Shown here in pieces: positions 41,196-50,960 of a DNA stretch of 64,000 bases. The position numbers and the translations under genes are program-made. The notes beneath the pieces were generated by a model. The model saw only the letters and a program-made list of their open reading frames with translations. It made no database searches and was not told the origin of the DNA. Within the stretch, counting starts at the first letter, position 1. Each line of letters starts with the position of its first letter. This DNA comes from Actinoplanes philippinensis (GTDB lineage: Bacteria; Actinomycetota; Actinomycetes; Mycobacteriales; Micromonosporaceae): the NCBI RefSeq assembly GCF_900113015.1, contig NZ_FONV01000009.1, positions 248,001 through 312,000 on the forward strand, written 5' to 3'.

Positions 41196-44100
41196 CGGCC
41201 GTCCTCCTTCGGCGCGGCGCCGGCCCGCCGGTCGGGCGGCGCCGAGCCGGGCGCTCGCAGGCTGCGCAGCAGCGGCAGCACCGACAGCCACCCGGTCACG
41301 CCGAGCACGGCGACGGCGGCCAGCGCGGACAGCGCGAGCACAGTGCCGGTGAGCGTGGCGGGCGGCGGCAGCACCGCCCAGCCGTCGGTGAACGGTGGCA
41401 CGACGATCCGGGTGAGCGGGCCGGCCAGCAGGGCGGCGAACACACCGACCGACAGGCCGGCCAGCAGGAGGGCGGCGGTCCCGGTGTACCCGGTGGCGAC
41501 CGCGGCCGGGGCGGGCAGTCCCTGCACGCGCAGCGCCTCGAGTTGCCCGCGCAGCGTCGGCCGGTCGACGGCGACGGCGACGGCTGTCGTGGCCGCGGCG
41601 AGCAGCAGCGCCGCCACACCGGCCAGCAACCCGAACCGGGCGACGGCCGCCGGCCCCTGGCGTCCGAGGATCACGGATCGTTCCGCGGCGCTGTCGTCGG
41701 TGATCACGGTGAGCCCGGCCGCGGTCAGGTCGGCCACCAGGCCCGGGCGGGCGCCGCCGGAGAGCCAGACCTGGAACTCCCCGGGCGGCTCGCTCTCGCC
41801 CGCGACCCGGCGGGTGGCGTCCAGGTCGACGAGGATCCCGGCCGTTCCCAGCACGGGCAGGGCCGGCACGGTGCCGGCGACCCGTGCCGGGACCTGGCCG
41901 AACGAGTTCAGCAGCGGGTCGGTGAGCCGCCACTCGGCCGGAGCGTCGCCGGCCAGCACCACCGGAAGGGGCATCGAGGTGTCGGACGCCCAGACCTCGG
42001 TGCCACTGGCCGGCACGGCCCGCTCGGTGCGGTCGGCGGACAGCCGCAGGCCGGCGCCGCTCGTGGCGATGTCGACGGCGGCGCCCCCGACGGCGGGCCG
42101 CCACCAGCCGATGTCGCCTAACCGGGCCGGGTCCAGGACCTCCGCTGCCGGGCCGTCCTGCCGCAGGCTCTGCAGCGTCACGACGGTGTCCGGCGGGAGC
42201 GTGCCCGGCCCGCCTTTCCAGCCCGGCGCGGTCAGCCCCCAGCGGACCAGGCGACAGCCGGGCGCGGCGGCGCATCCGGGCGCCGGCGCCGAGACCGTCC
42301 CCTCCCCCGTCCTCAGCGCACCGAAGCCGACCTGAACCGGCAGGCCGGTGCCCTCGTGCTGGAGCAGCAGCTCGACGGTGACCGGGGCGGTTCCCTCGTA
42401 CCGCGTCCGGAGGGTCAGCCGGTCGCCGGTGACCATCGGCAGCTGTTTCCCGCTGCCGGCCGCCGTCGCGTCGGGGAGCAGGCCGACCGGCCCGAACTCG
42501 GGGCGCCACTCGGCGACCGCGGCGAGCCGTGTGGTGTCCACGGCCAGCACCTGCGGGATGGTGGTGGTGTCGGCGACCACCGCCATCGCCTCCCGGCCGC
42601 CCGGATCGGCTCGCCGGACCGCCGCGAGCAGCGCCGTGCGGTTCGGCGCCTCCACCGTGAGCACCCGGGCGGCGCCCAGTTCGGCGGCGCTGCGATCGGC
42701 CCGGACGGTACGGTCCGCGGCCAGCCCGCCGGCCGCCGTGGCGAGACCGGCGACCGCCACCACGATCAGGGCGAACACCCGGTCGACGCCGCGTTGCCGG
42801 GAGACCTGGACGGCGGTGAGGCCGAGCCGGAGCCGCCCGCCCCGCAACGCCACGCCGACGGCCCGGTCGGCGACGCGGACCAGCAGCCGCGCGGCCAGCA
42901 GTGCCACGGCCAGCGCGGCGAGCGCGGGCGCGGCGGTCTTGAGGCCGTCCTCCGGTCCGCCGGACCGGGCCTGGTAGACCGCGGCGGCAGCGACCGCGGC
43001 GAGCACCGTGTCGACCAGGGTGGAGCGCCAGTCGGCGCGTCCCAGCGCCGAGCGCCGCAGCAGCACCGCGACCGGCTGCCGCAGCACCATCGCCTCGCCG
43101 ACGATCAGCACGAGCAGGCCCCCGAGCAGTACGGCGGCGACGGCGGCTGCCACGAGCGACAGCGCGGCGCCCAGGTCGCTCGACGGCACCGTCCCGGCCA
43201 GGCCGCCGGCGAGCAGGAGCCCGGCGGGCGCGCCGGCCAGCACTCCGAGCAGCAGCGGCACCAGGTGCTGTCCCCAGGCCAGCCGCAGGATGTCGCCCCG
43301 GCTCACCCCGCGCAGTTTGAGCAGCGCCAGGTCGGTACGCCGGTCCCGGCCGGTGCAGCGTCCGGCGATCCCGATCGCGAACCAGGTGAGGATCAGCGTC
43401 TGCAGGCCCGCGGTCAGGACGCCGCGGCGTACGGTGTCCCGGTCCTCGGCGATGCGCTGCAGCACCGTACCGATGCCGGTGATCATCCGCAGCCGGTTCA
43501 GGCCGAGCCGGGCCTCGGCGCGGGCCAGCGCGACACCGAGACGCTGAGCGCCGTCGCCGCGGACCAGGTCCGGCGAGACCTGCACGTCGTAGGCGAGCGT
43601 CGGCTCCGGGAACCGGCCGGAACCGAACGTCTCGACCGGTGTGAAGAGCGGGTCCAGTCCGGGAACCTCGGCCTGGAACAGCGGATTGCCCCAGTACGCG
43701 TCCGCGGGATCACGCACCGAGTAGCGGGCGACGACCGTGAACTCGTACGGGGTGTTCAGTCGGCCCAGCAGGGTCAGTTTGTCGCCGGTCTCCAGCCCCA
43801 GGTTCTGGGCGGTGACGCTGCTGACCGCGATCTGCAGAGGGGCGGACGGACAGGGCCCGTCGAGGCGGACGTGCCGGCAGAAGTCGTCCCGGTAGGCGAC
43901 GGCCATGTTCGCGTCCCCGTCAGCCCGGGTGACGCTCAGCCGTACCCGGATCCCGCGCACCGGCTCGTCCAGTGAGCGGGACAGCTCACCGGCGGCGAGG
44001 CCGGCGAACCGGTGGAGCGCGTCGGCCGCGTCCCCTGGGATGTCGGACTCGGTCTGGATCGAGACGTTGCGCTGGGCCGCGGAGGCGGCGCTCAGTTGCG

Positions 44101-44239
44101 CCTCGGCGGCCCGGGTCGCGGACGCGTAGGCATACCAGGGACCGGCGGCGGCGACGGCGGCGGCCAGCGCGGTCAGCACGAAGATCGCCAGCACCTGCGC
44201 GGTTCGCGCCCGCACCGCGTCGACAACGAGCGCGAACAA
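41192..44239 (-). CDS. Giant FtsX-like permease, first of pair
   Basis: A 1015-residue membrane protein with the same plan as its downstream partner: N-terminal segment (AQVLAIFVLTALAAAVAAAG), extracytoplasmic domain, FtsX-type block, second loop containing paired Cys (PGCAAAPGCRLVRWG), and a C-terminal segment block. TTG at 44239 is preferred because a GGAGGGTGGAG stretch lies directly upstream; the frame extends to 44299. The two genes overlap by ATGA and end at the hairpin at 38098, so they are a dedicated operon. No Walker motifs occur in either. Confidence 0.8.
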   Translation of the reverse strand: MFALVVDAVRARTAQVLAIFVLTALAAAVAAAGPWYAYASATRAAEAQLSAASAAQRNVSIQTESDIPGDAADALHRFAGLAAGELSRSLDEPVRGIRVRLSVTRADGDANMAVAYRDDFCRHVRLDGPCPSAPLQIAVSSVTAQNLGLETGDKLTLLGRLNTPYEFTVVARYSVRDPADAYWGNPLFQAEVPGLDPLFTPVETFGSGRFPEPTLAYDVQVSPDLVRGDGAQRLGVALARAEARLGLNRLRMITGIGTVLQRIAEDRDTVRRGVLTAGLQTLILTWFAIGIAGRCTGRDRRTDLALLKLRGVSRGDILRLAWGQHLVPLLLGVLAGAPAGLLLAGGLAGTVPSSDLGAALSLVAAAVAAVLLGGLLVLIVGEAMVLRQPVAVLLRRSALGRADWRSTLVDTVLAAVAAAAVYQARSGGPEDGLKTAAPALAALAVALLAARLLVRVADRAVGVALRGGRLRLGLTAVQVSRQRGVDRVFALIVVAVAGLATAAGGLAADRTVRADRSAAELGAARVLTVEAPNRTALLAAVRRADPGGREAMAVVADTTTIPQVLAVDTTRLAAVAEWRPEFGPVGLLPDATAAGSGKQLPMVTGDRLTLRTRYEGTAPVTVELLLQHEGTGLPVQVGFGALRTGEGTVSAPAPGCAAAPGCRLVRWGLTAPGWKGGPGTLPPDTVVTLQSLRQDGPAAEVLDPARLGDIGWWRPAVGGAAVDIATSGAGLRLSADRTERAVPASGTEVWASDTSMPLPVVLAGDAPAEWRLTDPLLNSFGQVPARVAGTVPALPVLGTAGILVDLDATRRVAGESEPPGEFQVWLSGGARPGLVADLTAAGLTVITDDSAAERSVILGRQGPAAVARFGLLAGVAALLLAAATTAVAVAVDRPTLRGQLEALRVQGLPAPAAVATGYTGTAALLLAGLSVGVFAALLAGPLTRIVVPPFTDGWAVLPPPATLTGTVLALSALAAVAVLGVTGWLSVLPLLRSLRAPGSAPPDRRAGAAPKEDGR

Positions 44240-44388
44240 GCTCCACCCTCCCCCGATCAACCGGCAGGCTACGCGATGGCCACAGCTCGTGGGGGGCATG
44301 GCGGATCCGCGGCGAGCCTACGACGAACCGTGACCTCGCCGGACGATCTGATCTCTACCGGGAGATCGTCGGCGCGCGTCCGGGCGGC

Positions 44389-44420
44389 GCCGCGGGCGGT
44401 GGTGGGACACCGCCCGCGGC
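44389..44420 (-). terminator. Perfect 13-bp hairpin after the subtilase gene
   Basis: Arms 44389-44401 and 44408-44420 are exact complements around a 6-base loop, 10 bases past the subtilase stop on the minus strand. Confidence 0.7.
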
Positions 44421-44429
44421 GATCGCTGG

Positions 44430-47369
44430 TCAGCGGGAGCTGATCAGCAGCCCCGGCACGATCGTGCGGCCGGTGCGGAACTCGGTGTAGGCCCACTGCT
44501 CCTGATCCGGTTGCGGGCCGACGGGGTTCAGGGTGACCTGGCCCGACCCGCCTCGGGTGACCTCCGGCGGCGCGGTGATGGTTGCGTTGCGACGGTTGCC
44601 GTCGGCCGCGACCGTCGTCACGCCGATCCGGTAGGGCACCTCGGCGGTGTCGGTCGACTGCGCGTGCACGTACGCCGTGTACACGCCCGGCTCGGGGAAG
44701 AACCGTGCGATCCGTTCGTTGCTGTGCCAGAACGCCCAGCTCCGCTCGACCAGTTTGCCGTCCTTGTAGAGGTACAGGTCGAGGTTCTTGCCCGGGTCGT
44801 CCGTGGCGGTCTGCACGATCAGGCCCGCCGTTCCGCGCGGCACCACGATCCGGGTGCCCTGTGTCCCGACGCCGCCGGGGGCGAAGGACCCGCCGGTCAC
44901 GGTCGTGCTGAGCTGCTTGGCCGACCAGGTCACCGGGGTGTACCCGGTGGTACGCGCGGCCACCGGCCCGGTGAACCCCGGCTGCAGGAAGCCCTGCCCG
45001 AGCCCACCGGTCCGGCCGAACTCGATGCCGGTGTCGTCGTAGGGCCGCGGCGTGAAGCCCCACGGCCGGGCCGCGACGGTGAGCCGTACCCGGTGCCGGT
45101 CCCCGGTGAGGACCAGCGAGCCGGTGGTGTAGCGGTCCCAGGTGGCGGCGCCCCGGGCCAGTTTGATCGTGACGGTCGCGGTGGCGCCGGGGCGTACCGT
45201 GAAGGTCTTGGGGGTGATCGTGACGTCCATGCCGGACAGGCCCTCGACGCGCGCCCGGTAGGTCTCGGTCCGCTTGCCGACGTTGGTGAACCTGCGTACG
45301 ACGGTCACGGGGTGCAGACCGTCGTACTCCCGCAGCGCGATGGAGGGCAGGTTGAGTTCCTTGCCGTCCGGCGTCGCCGCCGAGGCGAAGGCGGTCAGCG
45401 AGGCCGCGGTCGGCTCGACCACCAGGCCGGGGTCGGTGGCGCGGGAGACGAGCGGCAGGCCCGAGCCCTGCTGTAGCGGGCTGCTGGTCCCCTTCGTGTC
45501 GCCGGCTGTGGTCCGCAGCGCCGAGGCCACCGCGCCCGGCGACCAGCCGGGGTGCTGGGCGCGCAGGACGGCGGCCATCCCGGCGACGTGCGGCGCGGCC
45601 ATCGAGGTGCCGGAGTAGGCGTCGAAGAGCCGTCCGCCGGCCATCGGCGACACCGCCGCGACGACGTCGACGCCGTCGGCCACGAGATCGGGCTTCTGCA
45701 GTCCGGTGTGCACCTGGTCCGGTCCGTACGACGAGAGCCCGGCCACGCTCGGCAGCCCCACCAGGCTCGACCGGTCACCGCCGGCCGTCAGGGTCGCCGT
45801 GCCGTCGTCGCGGTGCGCCCACAGGTAGTTGAAGATCTGCCCGGCCTGCTCGGCGCTCCACAGATAGACCGTGGGGAAGTCGTAGATGACGTTGAGGCGG
45901 GCGTTTCCGTTCGTCTGGAAGAGCACGACGCCCACGCCGCCCTTGGCCTTGACCTCCTCGACTGCCCCGACCGCGTTGTCGAAGTCGCAGGCCACGATCT
46001 TGCCCTTGACCTTCGTGGCGTCGAGGCTGCCGCCCCAGCAGAACTGGGCGCCGGCCTCGATCGAGCCGGCCCGGTCGGCGAAGACGATCGGGGTCCGGCC
46101 CCGTGCGGGCAGCACGTCCATCGAGGCGCCGACGATGGTGCTGCCGTCACCGAGACGCACGGTCGCCTCGTTGGCCCGTTCGACCGCCGCGCCCACGGTG
46201 GTGACCCACGGCTCGGCGTTGCTGATCATGCCGGACCAGCCGTCGTTGCCGGCCGAGGCCGCCACGAAGACGCCGGCCAGGTAGGCGTTGAGGAAGGCGT
46301 TGCCGATCGGGCTGTTCGGCTGGTAGTCGCCCATCGTGTTGCCGATGGAGTAGTTGATGACGTCGACCCCGTCGGCGACTGCCGCGTCGATCGCCGCGAT
46401 GATGTCGGCGTCGGTGCCGGAGCCTCCCCACAGCGCCTTGTAGACGGCGATCTGCGCGTCCGGCGCCACGCCGGAGATCCGGCCGAGGTCGCGGCCGAGC
46501 ACCATCGCGTGCGCGACCGGCAGACCGGCCGCGGTCGACGCCGTGTGGGTGCCGTGGCCCTGCATGTCACGGGCGGAGAGGATCTCCCCGTCGGGCAGCT
46601 CGCCGGCCATCGCGATCCAGCCGTCGGCGAAGTAGCGGGCGCCGACGATCTTGCCGTTGCAGGCGGTGGCCGGGAAGCCGTCGCCCACCTGGCAGGTGCC
46701 GTGCCAGCCCTTCGGCGCCGGCATGGTCGCCGCGAAGGACGCGCTCTCCGGCCAGATGCCGGTGTCGATGACGCCGACGACGACGCCGGATCCCTTGCCG
46801 GGCGCCGGCCTGACCGGTGCGCCCGTCCCGGCTGTCCGGGTGGGACCGCCGAGCGTCGCCGCGTCGGCCTTGACCAGCTGCGCCTTGCTGACGGCGGCCA
46901 CGCGCGGGTCCTTGGCGAGCCTCGTCGCCTGGGCGCCGGTCAGCTGCGCGGTGAACCCGTTGAAGGCCGTCGTGTAGGTCTGCCGTGCCGTCACGTCGAG
47001 GTCGTCGAGCACGTCCCGCTGGGTCTCGCCCAGGTGTGCGCGGTATTTCTCCGCCGCGGCCGAGTGCGGCTCGAGGTCCTGCCCGGCCGGCGGCCTGGTG
47101 GCGGCAAGACCGGCCACCCCTCCGCTGTACGAGGTGACGGGCGCCTCGCGCAGCCGGACCACGTACTGGCCGTCGGTGCGGGCGGTGCCGCCGGTTCCCG
47201 GGCTGAGTGCGGCGCCGCCGGTGAGCGCCGCCGGAGTCCGTCCTTCGCGGAGAAGTCCGAGGTCGGGCAGGGGTGTGCCCGGCCTCGCCTGCGCCGGCCC
47301 ACCCAGACCGGCCACGGTCAGGGTGAGAGAAAGAGTGAGCGCCGACAGCGCTCGAAGGCTCGTGGCCAC
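44430..47369 (-). CDS. Secreted subtilisin-like serine peptidase (S8)
   Basis: A 979-residue extracellular protease: signal peptide (ALTLSLTLTVAGLGGPAQA), an I9-type inhibitory propeptide (YVVRLREAPVTSY to FNGFTAQLTG), and the S8 domain with catalytic Asp in VGVIDTGIW (about residue 202), His in GHGTHTAS (about 273) and Ser in SGTSMAAPHVAG (about 587). A PA-domain insert lies between His and Ser (VKGKIVACDFDNAVGAVEE), and fibronectin-like beta domains follow. The layout matches plant-type/actinobacterial subtilases. GTG at 47369 follows GGAAGG; frames extend to 47414. A hairpin terminator follows. Confidence 0.9.
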   Translation of the reverse strand: MATSLRALSALTLSLTLTVAGLGGPAQARPGTPLPDLGLLREGRTPAALTGGAALSPGTGGTARTDGQYVVRLREAPVTSYSGGVAGLAATRPPAGQDLEPHSAAAEKYRAHLGETQRDVLDDLDVTARQTYTTAFNGFTAQLTGAQATRLAKDPRVAAVSKAQLVKADAATLGGPTRTAGTGAPVRPAPGKGSGVVVGVIDTGIWPESASFAATMPAPKGWHGTCQVGDGFPATACNGKIVGARYFADGWIAMAGELPDGEILSARDMQGHGTHTASTAAGLPVAHAMVLGRDLGRISGVAPDAQIAVYKALWGGSGTDADIIAAIDAAVADGVDVINYSIGNTMGDYQPNSPIGNAFLNAYLAGVFVAASAGNDGWSGMISNAEPWVTTVGAAVERANEATVRLGDGSTIVGASMDVLPARGRTPIVFADRAGSIEAGAQFCWGGSLDATKVKGKIVACDFDNAVGAVEEVKAKGGVGVVLFQTNGNARLNVIYDFPTVYLWSAEQAGQIFNYLWAHRDDGTATLTAGGDRSSLVGLPSVAGLSSYGPDQVHTGLQKPDLVADGVDVVAAVSPMAGGRLFDAYSGTSMAAPHVAGMAAVLRAQHPGWSPGAVASALRTTAGDTKGTSSPLQQGSGLPLVSRATDPGLVVEPTAASLTAFASAATPDGKELNLPSIALREYDGLHPVTVVRRFTNVGKRTETYRARVEGLSGMDVTITPKTFTVRPGATATVTIKLARGAATWDRYTTGSLVLTGDRHRVRLTVAARPWGFTPRPYDDTGIEFGRTGGLGQGFLQPGFTGPVAARTTGYTPVTWSAKQLSTTVTGGSFAPGGVGTQGTRIVVPRGTAGLIVQTATDDPGKNLDLYLYKDGKLVERSWAFWHSNERIARFFPEPGVYTAYVHAQSTDTAEVPYRIGVTTVAADGNRRNATITAPPEVTRGGSGQVTLNPVGPQPDQEQWAYTEFRTGRTIVPGLLISSR

Positions 47370-47467
47370 GAGGCCCCTTCCCCAGTGGAGAGTCACTTGC
47401 ATGGATGGCCACACCCAACCCTGAACCGGTTAAGACATTGCAACAAGATCATTAAGATCGATGGAGC

Positions 47468-47626
47468 CTGCCGTACGCCGTAGGCCCCGACCGGTGGTGG
47501 CGCACGGGCCACGAGGCCTACCGGCACGGCGAGGACTACCGCGGCCGGCCGGGCGACCCCACCTTCACGATCACCGACGACACCCCGGCGGTGCTCGTAC
47601 GCTTCCGCGTCGTCACCGACCTCTGA
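47468..47626 (+). pseudogene. C-terminal fragment of an unidentified gene
   Basis: A frame without a proper start codes for about 52 residues with strong coding character: LPYAVGPDRWWRTGHEAYRH, GEDYRGRPGDPTFTIT, DDTPAVLVRFRVVTDL, then stop. The density of aromatic and charged residues and the GC3 pattern suggest the end of a once longer protein. The upstream 60 bases are AT-rich and non-coding. I cannot name the parent family. Confidence 0.4.
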
Positions 47627-47649
47627 CGACCGGCACGCGAGCCCGATGG

Positions 47650-47958
47650 TCAGCCCGGCAGCAGCGGTCGCATGAAAGTCCTCTCGTATCGCAGTACGCA
47701 GCCCGACTCCTCACGGATCCGGTCCGCAGCGACGAATTCCGGGTCATGGCCGAACCGGGATCGGTAGCGCTCATAAGCGGCCAGGCTCTCGAAACTGAAC
47801 AACGCCTCCGCGTGATCGCTGGCGCCCTCAGCCGGCAGGAAGTAGCCGTGGTGGATGCCGCCGTGCATCGCGACCAGGCGCATCCACTCACGGGCGAAGC
47901 GTTCGAACGCCTCGATCTGGACAGGGTCGATGGTGTAGTGCACAACACAGGTGATCAT
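47650..47958 (-). CDS. NIPSNAP-family protein
   Basis: A 102-residue dimeric alpha/beta-barrel-type protein: VVHYTIDPVQIEAFERFARE, HHGYFLPAEGASDHAEALFSF and YERYRSRFGHDPEF match NIPSNAP/EthD-like small proteins. Some act as monooxygenases or bind heme or small hydrophobic ligands; no role is assigned here. TAGGCT lies 6 bases before ATG on the minus strand, so it is probably leaderless. Confidence 0.8.
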   Translation of the reverse strand: MITCVVHYTIDPVQIEAFERFAREWMRLVAMHGGIHHGYFLPAEGASDHAEALFSFESLAAYERYRSRFGHDPEFVAADRIREESGCVLRYERTFMRPLLPG

Positions 47959-48137
47959 CGATCAAGCCTATGCATCACCGGCCGCCGGCCGGGATGCGGG
48001 CGCTGCCGGACCGGCAGCCTGTCGTCCCTGCTGGCGAGGCAGGCACGGATCCGGCCGTCGCCGCGGGATCCGGACCGGCGGCCGATGGCCCGCACGATCG
48101 CGCCCGGTTAATCTGCCGGGAACGCGAGAGGATTTTG

Positions 48138-48776
48138 ATGAAGGCTGAAACAACCCGGCTGCGGGCCGACGCGCAGCGCAACCGCGACCACATCGTGTCG
48201 GTGGCTCGGGTTGTTTTCGCCGAGATCGGCCCGGGTGCGCCGATGGACGAGATCGCCCGCCGGGCCGGGGTCGGCGTCGGCACGCTCTACCGCCGCTTCC
48301 CCGACCGGGGGTCGCTGCTGCGCGCCGTGGCCCTCGAGGGATTCTCGGCGATCCTGGCCGACGCCCGCGCCGCACTCGATGAGGAGCCGGCCGCGTGGGA
48401 CGCCCTCACGCGGATCGTCCGCCGAGCCGTCGACCTACGGTTCAGCACGCAGCTGACCATGCTGGACGAGCGTACGCGGCAGGCCCTCAAAGACGCGCCC
48501 GAGTTCCGGCACATCCGCGCCGCGGTGCACGACATGGTCGAGGACTTGGTCGAGCGGGCCCAGGCCGAGGGTTCGATGCGGTCCGATGTCGGCGCCGGTG
48601 ACGTGCTGGCGATGGTGTCGCTCCTGCTCAAACCGCCACCGAGCCGGTCCGAGGAGATGTCCGACCTGCTGATGCGCCGCTGCTTGGGCCTCATCCTGGA
48701 CGGCCTGCACTCCGGCCGGCGGAGCGCGCTTCCCGGCGAGCCGATCAGCATCGCCGGCCTCCGCCTGGATTCCTGA
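48138..48776 (+). CDS. TetR-family regulator of the P450 operon
   Basis: A 212-residue regulator. HTH region: NRDHIVSVARVVFAEIG, then APMDEIARRAGVGVGTLYRRF. The rest is helical with a ligand domain of the TetR_C type (LRAVALEGFSAILADARAAL onward). ATG at 48138 follows GAGAGG. It is 108 bases upstream of a P450/ferredoxin operon on the same strand, whose leader contains the inverted repeat CGGA/TCCG around 48834-48850. Local control of the P450 is likely. Confidence 0.88.
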   Translation: MKAETTRLRADAQRNRDHIVSVARVVFAEIGPGAPMDEIARRAGVGVGTLYRRFPDRGSLLRAVALEGFSAILADARAALDEEPAAWDALTRIVRRAVDLRFSTQLTMLDERTRQALKDAPEFRHIRAAVHDMVEDLVERAQAEGSMRSDVGAGDVLAMVSLLLKPPPSRSEEMSDLLMRRCLGLILDGLHSGRRSALPGEPISIAGLRLDS

Positions 48777-48884
48777 GAACTCACCGTCAACTCTGGACGA
48801 CTGTCCGGAGCCGGGGCTAGTCTGCAAACGAAACGGAGGATTTTATTCCGCTTAGATTCGACTTTGATCGATGGAGGTTCCTCG

Positions 48885-50075
48885 GTGACCGCTCCCGCCT
48901 TGCAGACCACCCGCCGCTGCCCCTATGCGCCCCCGGACGAGCACACCCGCATCCGGGACAGCGATTCCGGGATCTCCCAGGTCACCCTGCCCAGCGGCCA
49001 GGTCGCCTGGGCGATGGGCCGGCTCGAACACATCCGCGCCATGCTCACCGATCCGCGGTTCAGCTCCGACCGCCGGCACCCGAACTTCCCCCGGTTCACC
49101 CGCGAGCAGCCCGCCTTCGACCTCATGCGCCCGTCGCTCATCCAGCTGGACCCGCCCGACCACGGTCCCGCCCGTAAGGCCGTGGTCGGCGAGTTCACCG
49201 TGCGCCGCATGGCCGGCCTGCGCCCGCGCATCCAGCAGATCGTCGGCGAGCACATCGACGCCCTGCTGGCCGGGCCGCGCCCCACCGACCTCGTGCAGGC
49301 CCTTTCTCTGCCGGTGCCGTCCCTTGTCATCTGCGAGCAGCTCGGTGTGCCCTACGGCGACCACGAATTCTTCCAGCGCAACAGCTCGGCCCTGCTGAGC
49401 CGCACCACCACCCCCGAGGGACGGCGGCAGGCGGTCACGAATCTGCGTGACTACCTGCGAGAGCTGATCGCGGCCAAGACCGCCGACCCGGCCGACGACC
49501 TGCTGGGCCGCCAGCTCGCCCAGGGCAGCGATCCCGAGGACGTCCTGTCGCTGGCCTTCCTGCTGCTGATCGCCGGCCACGAGACCACCGCCAACATGAT
49601 CTCGCTCGGCGTGGTGACGCTGCTGGAGCGACCGGGCGAGCTGGCAGCGTTGCGCGAGGACCCGGCGCGTACGCTCCCCGCGATCGAGGAACTGCTGCGG
49701 GTCTACACCATCGCCGAGTTCGCCAACTCGCGCGTCGCCATCGAGGACGTGGAGATCGGCGGCGTGACCATCCGTGCCGGCGACCCCGTCCTGGCCCTGA
49801 GCAACGCCGCCAACCACGACCCGTCGGCCTTCGACGAGGCGGAGGAGATCAAGCTCGACCGGGGCGCCCGTAACCACGTCGCCTTCGGCTTCGGCATCCA
49901 CCAGTGCCTCGGGCAGAACCTGGCTCGCATGGAACTGCAGATCGTCTTCGACACCCTCTTCCGTCGCATCCCGACGCTGCGGCTGGCCACACCCGCCGAC
50001 GCGCTGCCCTACAAGAACGACGCCTTCGTCTACGGCATCCACGAGCTACCCGTCACCTGGGAGGACCCGGCATGA
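48885..50075 (+). CDS. Cytochrome P450 (soluble bacterial class I)
   Basis: A 396-residue P450 of the CYP105-like bacterial type. The I-helix is LLIAGHETTANM with the acid-alcohol pair. The K-helix is IEELLRVYT (ExxR). The heme-binding loop is AFGFGIHQCLGQNLAR, with Cys as iron ligand. It should hydroxylate a small molecule using electrons from the co-encoded 3Fe-4S ferredoxin. GTG at 48885 follows GGAGG by 7 bases. ATGA overlap with the ferredoxin gene shows coupled translation. Confidence 0.93.
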   Translation: MTAPALQTTRRCPYAPPDEHTRIRDSDSGISQVTLPSGQVAWAMGRLEHIRAMLTDPRFSSDRRHPNFPRFTREQPAFDLMRPSLIQLDPPDHGPARKAVVGEFTVRRMAGLRPRIQQIVGEHIDALLAGPRPTDLVQALSLPVPSLVICEQLGVPYGDHEFFQRNSSALLSRTTTPEGRRQAVTNLRDYLRELIAAKTADPADDLLGRQLAQGSDPEDVLSLAFLLLIAGHETTANMISLGVVTLLERPGELAALREDPARTLPAIEELLRVYTIAEFANSRVAIEDVEIGGVTIRAGDPVLALSNAANHDPSAFDEAEEIKLDRGARNHVAFGFGIHQCLGQNLARMELQIVFDTLFRRIPTLRLATPADALPYKNDAFVYGIHELPVTWEDPA

Positions 50076-50272
50076 CCGAGATCGTGGCGGACGCCGGCCG
50101 CTGCGTCGGAGCGGGCCAGTGCGTCCTGACCGACCCCGACGCGTTCGACCAGAGCGACGAGGACGGCACGGTCGTCCTCCTCCAGGCGGTCCCGGCGGAC
50201 GACGAGGCCTTGAAGCGGGCGCAGATCGCCGTCGAGATCTGCCCGAGCCGCGCTCTCTCCCTGACGGATTAG
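50072..50272 (+). CDS. 3Fe-4S ferredoxin
   Basis: A 66-residue electron carrier. Cysteines in CVGAGQC and ICPSRA give the three-Cys pattern of bacterial P450 ferredoxins that bind a 3Fe-4S cluster. It is the likely direct donor to the P450 encoded immediately upstream. No ferredoxin reductase is nearby. The sequence is acidic, as expected for docking to P450. A hairpin follows at 50281. Confidence 0.92.
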   Translation: MTEIVADAGRCVGAGQCVLTDPDAFDQSDEDGTVVLLQAVPADDEALKRAQIAVEICPSRALSLTD

Positions 50273-50280
50273 CCCCGTAC

Positions 50281-50312
50281 GCGGCGCGGCCCGTGATCCC
50301 GGTCCGCGCCGC
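50281..50312 (+). terminator. Hairpin after ferredoxin gene
   Basis: GCGGCGCGG (50281-50289) and CCGCGCCGC (50304-50312) are exact complements, 9 bases past the stop. The remaining 50313-50539 shows no convincing gene. Confidence 0.6.
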
Positions 50313-50539
50313 GGTCGCGATCCCACCCGGCCGGGGTCAGGCCGCTCGAGCGAACGACGTTGCCGCGCGACGCCGCACGGTTGACCATGTGCCGCGTGAA
50401 CTCCGTACTCCGTGCGACGTGCTGAAACGAGGCCAGGACGCCGGCCCGCCGCACGGTGCGTCGCCTTCGCCCATCGGAGTCCGTCACCGGGACGACGAAG
50501 CGACCGCGGGGTGTCCGGCCTCGGCCAGGCGCCCGGAGC

Positions 50540-50773
50540 TCAGTCGTTCTCCGCTGTCATGTCGCCCGGCATGACCGTCGCGATGAGGCCGGCCACGAAC
50601 TGCGGGACATCCTCCGGAAGCAGCGTCAGGCACGGCTCGCTGAAATCCGGCCCCTGGAAGATCTCGACCGATCGCACGCCCGGATCGTCGGCCGACTCAG
50701 CGACGCCGATGATCCGCCAGCGGCGGTGACGCGGTCGGGTGTTGGCGAAGTGACTGAAGTCCGGCTCGGACAT
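50540..50773 (-). CDS. Hypothetical small protein
   Basis: A 77-residue soluble protein (SEPDFSHFANTRPRHRRWRI, then VRSVEIFQGPDFSEPCLTLL). ATG at 50773 follows GGGAG by 5 bases. The pattern looks like a DUF-type small actinobacterial protein with a single beta sheet. No function is proposed. Confidence 0.6.
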   Translation of the reverse strand: MSEPDFSHFANTRPRHRRWRIIGVAESADDPGVRSVEIFQGPDFSEPCLTLLPEDVPQFVAGLIATVMPGDMTAEND

Positions 50774-50960
50774 ACGTGCTCCCGTCCTCGTGCTCGCGAA
50801 TGAGGAACACCAGCTTGACCCCTCGCGATCATGGTGTCCTCCGGGTTCTCCCGGAGACCGACCCTGGGCTTCGACCTCCTCGGCCAGTCCCGGAGTGCCG
50901 CAGTCCACGGGCCGGATCGCGCGGGCCCACCGCCGCCGGTCGCAGCGGCAGGCCCCTGGG

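Noticed and set aside
45552..47483. Long plus-strand open frame opposite the subtilase
   Set aside because: It mirrors the subtilase in antisense with skewed composition and no motif.
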